Shown: positions 9,091 to 16,800 of the stretch, in pieces
How the letters are laid out: every line of letters starts with the position of its first letter
How positions within the stretch are numbered: position 1 is the stretch's first letter
NCBI RefSeq assembly: GCF_002949735.1
Contig: NZ_CP026682.1
Span: forward strand, 1-64,000
Direction of reading: 5' to 3'
Length of the DNA stretch: 64,000 bases
DNA from: Nostoc sp. 'Peltigera membranacea cyanobiont' N6
GTDB taxonomy: Bacteria > Cyanobacteriota > Cyanobacteriia > Cyanobacteriales > Nostocaceae
Position numbers and translations under genes: made by a program
The notes under the pieces: model-generated
Database searches by the model: none
Seen by the model: the letters and a program-made list of their open reading frames with translations, nothing else
What the model was told of the DNA's origin: nothing

Positions 9091-9320
9091 TGGGAAAATC
9101 CTTGAGAAAATTGGGAAGTATCAGGAAGTACTAGGAAGTCTTGGGAAGTCTTAGGAATTGTTGGAAAATATTAAGCTAATGACAATTTTGTGACTGGATG
9201 ATGTTGAATAGTTGAAAAGGTAAGAAATGAATTAGAGATTTGGGAGATATTGTTTAGATATTGGGAGATGTTGAATGTAATTGGTGATTATTGGGAATTG
9301 AGGGATTTTGTGGAGATTTT
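9091..9320. repeat. 10-bp-phased iteron array, candidate parC centromere
   Basis: Short GGGA/GGAAGT motifs recur on an exact 10-bp grid: from 9091 TGGGAAAATC, then TTGGGAAGTA (9111), TCAGGAAGTA (9121), CTAGGAAGTC (9131), TTGGGAAGTC (9141), TTAGGAATTG (9151), TTGGAAAATA (9161). A second set follows on the same grid at 9241 TGGGAGATAT, 9261 TTGGGAGATG, 9281 TTGGTGATTA, 9291 TTGGGAATTG, 9301 AGGGATTTTG and 9311 TGGAGATTTT. The array sits directly upstream of a ParM-like gene, as parC does in type II partition loci. An antisense frame of 67 codons through it is a shadow. Confidence 0.6.
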
Positions 9321-9479
9321 CTATCAGATGCACGAATTCATGGAAAGTCAAAGAGTATTGCCAAAACTGTAATCTTTCTTCGTAAATGTGGAAAAAATCA
9401 CGGTTTGGGCGGTTCAAATTGAGAGTAATTATCAATTAGATAGACAAAAAAAGGGTCAAAAACAGGGAGAATTTTTCTT

Positions 9480-10595
9480 GTGGATTTAATGTTGAGTCTT
9501 GATCCGGGAACTTCAATGACGAAGATGGTTTATCGTGTTCTCTCGGAGATTTCGTACAAGTCAGAATTGCTGTGTATGGAACCAGAGTTAATTAAGATTT
9601 CCAAAGATTCGTTGGATTTATATGAGTCTGGGCAAATGAATCGCCCCAATCCAGAGAATGAAGCGTGGATAGAGTACAACGAAGAATATTATGCGGTTGG
9701 GTTTTTGGCACAAAAGTATTTTGAAGCGCGAATCAATTTTTTAGAACTCAAGTATGAGAACGCGATTCCAAAAACTTTGGCAGCAGTGGGGGCAATAGCG
9801 ATTAGAGATTCTTTGAAGGCAAACTTTGATTTATCCTTGGGACTGCTATTGCCTTATGGGGAGTGGGAAGATAGAGAGAGATTGGAGAGGGGTTTAAGTA
9901 AGGCACTGTCTAGCTTTAGCTTTCGAGGGAAACAATTTTGTATAAATCTGATTAACTTTCAGTGCTTACCCGAAGGTGGGGGACTGATATTGACGCGAAG
10001 TAAAAAACTTGGCACAGATTTTAATAAAGTGAACATTGCTGTGGTGATGCTGGGTTTTCGGGATATATCAGCCGTAATCTTTGAGCGTGGTATTTCAACT
10101 GGAAAAACGGAAGGATTGGGCTTGGCGTGGATGCTGGAGAGAATCAAAAGCCGAACATCAGGGCAAAACTTACACGATCTGTTAAAGGCTGTCCATCTAT
10201 CAGGCCCGACATTGAAACCGAGATACTGCAAACCTTTGGCTCGGAGCAAGAAGTCTGATTTTAAGGTTGAGGAAATAGCACAAATTATTGAAGTGGCTGA
10301 CTTATCTCGTAAAGAATACTGGGAAAAGGTATCCACTTGGCTCAAAATTAATATTCCTGCCCATATTGAGCAAGTCATTATTGGTGGTGGAACGTCGGAA
10401 TATTTAGGCTCGGAGTTGAAAAATTTGTTTACTCATACCGACATTTCATGGGCAGCAGAATTATCTGAGGATGTGCGTTTAGCTTTTAACCTGCCGATTA
10501 AAAAAGATGCCTTGTGCTTGCGTTTCACTGATGTATATGGATTGTTTCGTTACCAACACGCTACATCATCCATTTCAACTCATCGTGCTTCTTAA
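9480..10595 (+). CDS. ParM/StbA-like actin-type ATPase (plasmid segregation)
   Basis: 371 residues. The actin-fold nucleotide motifs are visible: phosphate-1 LSLDPGTSMTK near the N-terminus and the adenosine motif VIIGGGTSEYLGSE near residue ~300. Such proteins form dynamic filaments that push plasmid copies apart through a ParR-parC complex. A GTG at 9480 with AGGGAGA 9 nt upstream fits best; an ATG lies at 9489. The phased iterons upstream and a small gene 16 nt downstream complete a type II par layout. Similarity to ParM is by motif only. Confidence 0.75.
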   Translation: MDLMLSLDPGTSMTKMVYRVLSEISYKSELLCMEPELIKISKDSLDLYESGQMNRPNPENEAWIEYNEEYYAVGFLAQKYFEARINFLELKYENAIPKTLAAVGAIAIRDSLKANFDLSLGLLLPYGEWEDRERLERGLSKALSSFSFRGKQFCINLINFQCLPEGGGLILTRSKKLGTDFNKVNIAVVMLGFRDISAVIFERGISTGKTEGLGLAWMLERIKSRTSGQNLHDLLKAVHLSGPTLKPRYCKPLARSKKSDFKVEEIAQIIEVADLSRKEYWEKVSTWLKINIPAHIEQVIIGGGTSEYLGSELKNLFTHTDISWAAELSEDVRLAFNLPIKKDALCLRFTDVYGLFRYQHATSSISTHRAS

Positions 10596-10611
10596 TTAAA
10601 GGAATAATGAA

Positions 10612-11046
10612 ATGTTTTCAGATGTTGAGTTTCGCTTACGAAGTAGAGTTAAGGCTGATAGCTCCGAAGCGATGGTAATTAAGTATCTAAATTCCAAGAA
10701 CACTCTTTATCCTGCTAAGGATATGGCGATGATTGCTATTAGCAGCTATTGGCTTCCCTTAGCTTATCAAGCTGTGGATCAATCCGTGAATTTAGAGCCA
10801 CACATTCGTGCTTGTCTTTACCGCCTTCAACTCCACTCTTCATATCTGATGGGACTGCTTGGAGAAATCCCCTCTCAAGGAACGCCGATGATTGCAGTAG
10901 CCTCTAATCAATCACAGCCACTACAATTAATACAATCATCACCATTACCAATATCCAGGACTTCAGTCAAAGAACCATTACAAACAGCCAGAACTCCTGT
11001 ACCAGAAGAATTGGAGTCGGAAACTGACTGGTTAAATCCTTTTTAG
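10612..11046 (+). CDS. Candidate ParR-like adaptor
   Basis: 144 residues, 16 nt downstream of the ParM-like gene. The N-terminal ~70 residues are basic and helical (VEFRLRSRVKADSSEAMVIKY, then an AMIAISSYWLPLAY helix); the C-terminal half is Pro/Ser/Gln-rich and ends DWLNPF. ParR proteins are small ribbon-helix-helix DNA binders whose C-terminus caps ParM filaments. Position and layout fit this; the sequence alone does not prove it. Confidence 0.45.
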   Translation: MFSDVEFRLRSRVKADSSEAMVIKYLNSKNTLYPAKDMAMIAISSYWLPLAYQAVDQSVNLEPHIRACLYRLQLHSSYLMGLLGEIPSQGTPMIAVASNQSQPLQLIQSSPLPISRTSVKEPLQTARTPVPEELESETDWLNPF

Positions 11047-11201
11047 GGCTGACCAAAGAAGCAGGGGAGCAGGGGGAAAGGTAGTGGAATTACCAAGCTT
11101 TGAAGGGTTTTAGCAGCCCTAAATTTATTTACGCCCAGTCCCAATTATCATCTGGTGAATTAACGCAAATATGTCGTTTCAGGCTTTTTAAATAGGAGTG
11201 C

Positions 11202-12014
11202 ATGATTATGTATCAACCACAAGAACTTTTTAACGACCTTTCAACATCAGAAATTAGCCGGACTTTACGCTTGAGTGGCATACCTGAAAAAGAGTTATAT
11301 ACAGAGGATGATGCAGACCGTTTTCGTGAATGTCGCACCTTAATTGAGCAGGGTGGAACTGACGAGGACGTGATGGCCCTGTTATCACCAGTCGTTGACG
11401 TTGTGCTGTCAGAAACTCCGGATAATTCTTTAGCTGAAATCAAGAATGGGCGGAAAAAGTCCGGGAAAAAAGGGGCTAAACCATTAGATATAACTGAATT
11501 GCTAAGTCTTGCTCGTGAACAAGGTTTTAAACTTACCCTGACTAAAGCTTTAAACATTTTCGCTGATTGCGGACTAAAAGAACAAGATGAATATACTTCA
11601 GAGGAATCCGAGCGTTTTCTCGCTGCCTGTAACTTACGACATCAGGGAAAAACAGAAATTGAGATTCCAGCAAACTGTGAAGCAAGTGTTTTGGATGCAG
11701 CAGATATCGAACTAAGCCTTGAAGAAACGGAACGACTCATACAAGATTCTGGCGATTTACTTTTTGGGGAAATGCTGCGAGAGAAAGCTGGACAACACGC
11801 TGCCATTGCCCCAGGTTTGTACTTAAAATATTTAGCACAAGAACTAGCTTCAGAAACTTCTCAACAGAATTGGCGTTCCTTACTGGAAATGATTAAAGCT
11901 CGTGCGGTGGGAAAGCCTCAACCCCAATTTACTTTGAAGGTGCAAACCCTACAGCTACAGCAGCCCTTGAACAGTTTGCCGCCGAACTCAGAGAATGGTT
12001 CGACTTCCGACTAG
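11202..12014 (+). CDS. Unknown protein with two related helical modules
   Basis: 270 residues. Two similar modules are visible: DLSTSEISRTLRLSGI...YTEDDADRFRECRTLI (~10-50) and ITELLSLAREQGFKL...YTSEESERFLAACNLR (~95-150). They are joined by a basic linker and may be DNA-binding modules. The last ~25 residues look unlike the rest (Gln/Ser/Pro), while a -1 frame opens under them and carries a clear protein sequence with a membrane segment. So the native C-terminus may lie in that frame (next entry). Confidence 0.65.
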   Translation: MIMYQPQELFNDLSTSEISRTLRLSGIPEKELYTEDDADRFRECRTLIEQGGTDEDVMALLSPVVDVVLSETPDNSLAEIKNGRKKSGKKGAKPLDITELLSLAREQGFKLTLTKALNIFADCGLKEQDEYTSEESERFLAACNLRHQGKTEIEIPANCEASVLDAADIELSLEETERLIQDSGDLLFGEMLREKAGQHAAIAPGLYLKYLAQELASETSQQNWRSLLEMIKARAVGKPQPQFTLKVQTLQLQQPLNSLPPNSENGSTSD

Positions 12015-12436
12015 AACAGGAACGACAAACTATTGAGATTCAGGCACTAAAAGCCTCTGATGCCAAAGCCACCCGATTAGCTGCCCACAAACTCGAAAAC
12101 CTGCAAGCTTGGAACGAAGCTCAGGAGTCACGAAAAAAACTCCGCAAACAACGCTCTGAACAATGCAAATCTAACCTATTTTGGTTTGGTCAGTGGATTG
12201 GTTCGGGTCGCTCTGGGATTTTCTTTTTCATCTGTGGCGTTTTGATTTCTACAACTGCTACAGCCGTGGCAATCATTAATCTACCAACTTTCTTGTCTTG
12301 TCCTAATAGCAAAAGTCTCTGTTATCAGGTATATCAAATGCGATTCAACAATAAAAGTGTGATTCTTCCGGGACAAGCAAAGGATATCGTTGCAGAGTAT
12401 GAACGTAACAAGACCAAATCTAAACGACGCAAGTAA
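11897..12436 (+). CDS. Continuation of the 11202 gene in the -1 frame, with membrane segment
   Basis: This frame is open from 11897 to the stop at 12436 and reads as real protein: an Ala/Glu-rich helix (LEQFAAELREWFDFRLEQER), a Lys/Arg-rich helix, one transmembrane segment (GIFFFICGVLISTTATAVAI) and a basic tail. It has no ATG, GTG or TTG start near its beginning; the first TTG is at 12242, inside the membrane segment. It is therefore best read as the C-terminal part of the 11202 gene, reached by a frameshift mutation or programmed -1 shift somewhere in 11925-11965. No classical slippery heptamer was found. Confidence 0.5.
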   Translation, partial: SSCGGKASTPIYFEGANPTATAALEQFAAELREWFDFRLEQERQTIEIQALKASDAKATRLAAHKLENLQAWNEAQESRKKLRKQRSEQCKSNLFWFGQWIGSGRSGIFFFICGVLISTTATAVAIINLPTFLSCPNSKSLCYQVYQMRFNNKSVILPGQAKDIVAEYERNKTKSKRRK

Positions 12437-12521
12437 TTAAGTTTTTGGGAAAGAGAAACTGTCTGTTTTGGTTTTTCCTATCTTTGGAACAGCATCAACA
12501 GTTTGATAGAGGAATGAAGTT

Positions 12522-12923
12522 ATGAACGAACTACAACAAACTAGACTTTGGGATGATTGGGATGATATCAATTTATCAACTCCAGAACGTCGCATTGAAC
12601 GCTTAGAAATTCTGCTGTGCCAAAAAGTCCACAAAGGCGAGGACATATCTGAATGTCTGCAAGTTTTAGAGTACTTGAAAAATCGCACGACTCAGCAAAA
12701 GTTAGAGTCTGTTTTCTTTAGGCGAGTTCAGTCTCAAGTGACTTTCAACTCGTGGAAAATAATTGGTCAGGCTACCTTAATCTCCCTGGTCACTATTTCT
12801 TGCTGTTTTGCCATGTATAAAATAGCTACTTCATCAATATCTAATAATTCTTCGTCGGAATTATTTCTTGGCAAAGAATTATCAAAAAACACCCTACCAC
12901 ACAGTAAAAAACATCATAGATAA
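12522..12923 (+). CDS. Small single-pass membrane protein, unknown
   Basis: 133 residues. The cytoplasmic-looking N-terminus (Trp/Asp-rich, then RRIERLEILLCQKVHKGED) is followed by one transmembrane segment (~78-100, IIGQATLISLVTISCCFAMY) and a short polar tail. It follows the split membrane protein by 85 nt and may be co-transcribed with the partition locus. Function unknown. Confidence 0.6.
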   Translation: MNELQQTRLWDDWDDINLSTPERRIERLEILLCQKVHKGEDISECLQVLEYLKNRTTQQKLESVFFRRVQSQVTFNSWKIIGQATLISLVTISCCFAMYKIATSSISNNSSSELFLGKELSKNTLPHSKKHHR

Positions 12924-12931
12924 ACACAGTG

Positions 12932-12961
12932 ACAGTGCGGTATATTTATTTACTGCACTGT
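12932..12961. terminator. Hairpin after the 12522 gene
   Basis: Inverted repeat ACAGTGCGGTA / TACTGCACTGT (10 of 11 pairs) with an 8-nt loop, 9 nt after the stop. No long T-tract follows, so intrinsic termination is only likely, not certain. Confidence 0.45.
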
Positions 12962-13035
12962 GATTAATGATTATGATATTCCATCAGCAATCTCTAAAAT
13001 CTTTCAAGTCAACGGAGTAAAAAGGCAGTTTTTGA

Positions 13036-13202
13036 AGAAGAATTCAGAAGTCAGAATTCAGGAGTCAGAATCAAAACGCTCGTGACGCTCGATAGCGCAG
13101 CGTTAGCGACGCAGGAGCGTCTGACTCGCTTGCCGCCGGCGCTATCCACCAGTCGCACAGAATACCCAACTGAATTCTGGCTCCTGACTCCTGAATTCTG
13201 TT
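13036..13202. repeat. Palindromic element with CAGAATTCAGGAGTCAG ends
   Basis: Both ends carry copies of the dispersed unit ATTCAGGAGTCAGAATTC, in inverted orientation (left near 13037-13073, right near 13163-13202). The GC-rich centre has its own inverted repeats (GATAGCGCAGCGTTAGC, GCCGCCGGCGCTATC). The same terminal unit recurs at 32351, 37101-37128, 37291-37460, 37660-37700, 38165-38200 and 38265-38300. This looks like a non-autonomous or REP-like element family. Confidence 0.6.
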
Positions 13203-13317
13203 TCGATAGATATTTACTTTCATGCCAAGGTGAGGCGATCGCTTTCTTTCACATATTCAGGTAAAATCACTGTATTTGATAGATAAAAACTTTCTTTACA
13301 GCGTAACCTGTCCTACT

Positions 13318-13848
13318 TTAATAAGAAGTGTTTTTATCAAAAGGCAAGCTCTCTTCCGGCTCAAAGTTCCGCAGGTCTTGCTCCATCTGCTGCCGACGTT
13401 GAGCGTAGGTTCTGCTGTCTTCAATCCTTTCTTTCATCCGTTCTTCACCAAAGTTAATACCCTGTTCTGCGTGTTTAGCAGACACTTTGTTGTAATTATC
13501 AACTTCTATTTTCTTGCGCCACTCAAGCTGTTCGAGGGCACTTTCACTGATGCCAATTTTACGAGCGTATTCTACATATTCAGGTCTAAGCGAACCGTCA
13601 GGGTTAAACTCCCTTTTTTCTTGTTCACTGAAGAAATCGTAGGCTGTGTAGATTGGCCACGGTTCTGGATCAGTCTCATCCAAGTGTTTCCACTCGTCGT
13701 ATCTCGCTTTTAGTCTAGAGGCATAATCATCAATTGCCTCGTTACTCATTCCTACAGATAACATTTCTTGTCGAGCTTCATTTTTCAAGCTGCCATCTGG
13801 ATGGAACTCTTTCTTGTGCATATTTATCCAACGCTTAATCCTTGACAT
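13318..13848 (-). CDS. Unknown protein with repeated EFxPDGSL motif
   Basis: 176 residues, highly charged, no membrane segment. A motif occurs twice: EFHPDGSLKNEARQEM (~14-29) and EFNPDGSLRPEYVEYARKIG (~80-99), each followed by a short helix with (G)(M/I)S.EAI/SAL. It is transcribed divergently from the giant polymerase-like gene, with only 47 nt between the start codons, so the two may share regulation. Function unknown. Confidence 0.65.
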   Translation of the reverse strand: MSRIKRWINMHKKEFHPDGSLKNEARQEMLSVGMSNEAIDDYASRLKARYDEWKHLDETDPEPWPIYTAYDFFSEQEKREFNPDGSLRPEYVEYARKIGISESALEQLEWRKKIEVDNYNKVSAKHAEQGINFGEERMKERIEDSRTYAQRRQQMEQDLRNFEPEESLPFDKNTSY

Positions 13849-13895
13849 AAAAACCTCTCAAAAAATTAATTAATGTTCATCAAACTTTAAATATT

Positions 13896-16800
13896 ATGAC
13901 TTTGGAATTTAAGCATTTTGACCCTCGTTTAAATCACTGGATCTATACAGACGATAACAAAACGAACTCTGAATCAATTCTAACTGAAAAGCTCAATAAT
14001 ACTTTACTGGAATTTTACTTTCCTGATAAAGAATTTTCATTTGGACACTCAGATGAATACAGCACTGCTGAAGGATTAAAGAATCATCCAAATGGACAGA
14101 TTTTATTGCTATCTTCTAAGACTCGCTTACTTTATGGAGATAAAGAATGCTTAGAAGTTATCCAAAAAATTTGTCCCGATAGTAAAGACCGTGGGGCTTA
14201 TGGTTCCATCTTTCTTGGGGCTTGTAAAAATGCGATTCACGAAAAGCTAAACATTCTGGTAGTAGATGATTCTACTGACAATAGGGGTGAAAATGGAGGG
14301 ATATTATCAAATGATTTAGCATATAAATTAGTTGGTGACTGTTATGGGCAGATTTCAACACAACTCTATGACAAAGTAACCTTAAGAGAATCTCAACCAG
14401 ATAAAAGCTATCGTGTAATTCAGCATCGATTTGGTTGGGTGGATGGAGTTGGAGAAGATACTACTAAATATCGTTTTGGCAAAGGAACACTCCGACCATA
14501 CAGATTAGACGAAATCAAATATGCAGATCCAAATAACAAACCAAAAATAGACATAATTCTCCCCGTAAGCAGTTTTAAGGGAACAGACAAGGATAGACCC
14601 AAAGGCCCCACAAAACCTCAAATTCAACCAGGATTATATCAGCAAAATATTTGGTTAGCCGAAAAAGGGCAATCTCAGCAAGGTCAGATGTCTATCTCCC
14701 AACTGCTGGCATCTTTCCCCCAAGGAATTAAAGATTTTGCCGAGTCACTAGAGGTGCAAGCTCAAAGATTAGCCTCTATTCAAGATGACCCTAGAAATGT
14801 TGCTGCTTACTATTGTGAAAGATATGAAAAACGTAAAGAATCATTGAGTCAAAATAAATTAAAAACATCAGATATTATCAATCAAGAAACAGATGTTAAA
14901 AACTTAGGGACAAATGATGACTTAGATGCAGATCAGGAGTTGGATGACGAGAGTGCTAAAGATGACTTGTTCATGTACAAACTCATTAAAGCCGATTTAC
15001 TAGGGCATCAGCAGCTTTTAGAAACTGAGAAGGTTAAACAGGAATTAAACCGTTTTGTACAAAGTGAGTGGCGAGATATTGCTGTTGGGAAAACTTTGAC
15101 TTTTGATCGGGGGATGATTCTTCCATCCAAAGACTTAAAAAACGGTGAAATCTGCGTTCCCTGGCTTGACGAGCAAGAAAAAATTCTTAATTATCGTTCT
15201 CCTTTCCTTAATTCCAATGGGTTATGTGTTTCTAATAACAAATATGTTGAGGATCGACTGGGGCCAGACGGTAAAGACATCAAAGGTGTAATTGTAGTTA
15301 ATGATGAAGACCACAAGCGCATACAGCAAAGAATTGCACAGCTAGAAGTGCAAGGGATTGATGTTGCTTTTATCGACCCAGCCGAAACCGAATCAGAACG
15401 GCAAGCGCGAGATTTTGACGGTGACTGTATTGGCGTAGCACTGGCTAGTAAATATCCAAACTTCACAGCCGAAGCCGAGTACAGAAACCAGCCTGAAAAT
15501 GCTTATTGTCCTACTGTTAAAGAAAAAAAACAATCATTTTATTTGGAAAATGGAACTCAGCCTCCATTTGAAGAAATAGCTATCCACATGAGCGATAGCA
15601 TCAGCGTGGGCATAATCAACAATCAAGTGACAGCACTGGAAGCATTAGAATCAGAAATTGAGGTACTAAGGACTTACGGTACTTTTGAGCAGAAATCAAA
15701 TTATCTAGACAAAGTTTCTAACCATTACGAAACCCTGTTTGAGCAAGAACGCCAGAAAGATCCAAAGTTAATTCGAGAAGAATACAAGCCTTATATGCAA
15801 GGGGTTGTTGAAATTGCTCATTCTCAAAGAACTCCCGAAATTATCCAGCAAGCAATGGACATTAACCGTCAAATGTACCGGAGCATGATTGAAGAAGGAT
15901 GTTATCAAAACCAAATAGCGGTTGATTTATTCAAAAGTGCTAAAAAACCCGAGATGGATAAAATCAGGGAAAATAGTCGCTACTTATATCGTGATGTTAA
16001 TTATATTAAAGATAAAAAGTCGCGTTCAGTTTATTTAAGCACAGGGATAACACCAAAAGGTTACTCACCAGTAGAATTATTAATTAGCCAAACCAATAAA
16101 TATTTCCAAGAATCACAGTTAGAGTCGCGTCCCATCGTCCAGTTTAAAGACTTATTCAAAGGAGTGGAATTTACACCACAGCAAAAATTTGCAGCGATCG
16201 CCGCCAAGTACGAGTTTGATCAGAAATTCAACGCTGCGGTACGTATGGAGCGACGGCGGGAAACCGAGAAAGGGCCATCAGCAATCATCCAAACTCCACA
16301 GTCTTGCCAACTCGAAATTACCAATCTCACCCATTACGAACATCCTCTGATTTGGAAAGCCCAAACGTTGAACATTCGCCTAGATGAAATTCCAGAGAAA
16401 TGGCGAACTAAAGAACGCCCCCATCGTTTATTAGCAGTTGCACAAATTAATGGTGAGATAGGAAATGATGGGAAACCCGCCTACTGCAACCTGGGGACAG
16501 TTAGCCAACAATCTGTGACTGACCACAACCTCAAGGCGGGGATGACCATGCAGGGAGCTAAACTCCTAGAACTAAAACCAGAACTTACTAGAAGCCAAAC
16601 TAAATTACTTTTCGATAAGGCACAAGAGGCGGCTCTCGCATTTTACACTTCTATCCCAGAGTCAGAAAAACTTGCATCCGCCGCCGCCGCTTGGAACATC
16701 TGTGCATCCCGCCAGGATGAACTGGAAGTTGCAAGAAAAGAAAACGCGAACCCCCAAGCGATCGCTAAAAAAGTCTCTAATTTTGCCTTTGCTGCTTTCC

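Noticed and set aside
9232..9435. 67-codon minus-strand frame upstream of the ParM-like gene
   Set aside because: It runs through the 10-bp iterons and its Asn/Ile/Tyr-rich text simply mirrors the repeat; no start context.
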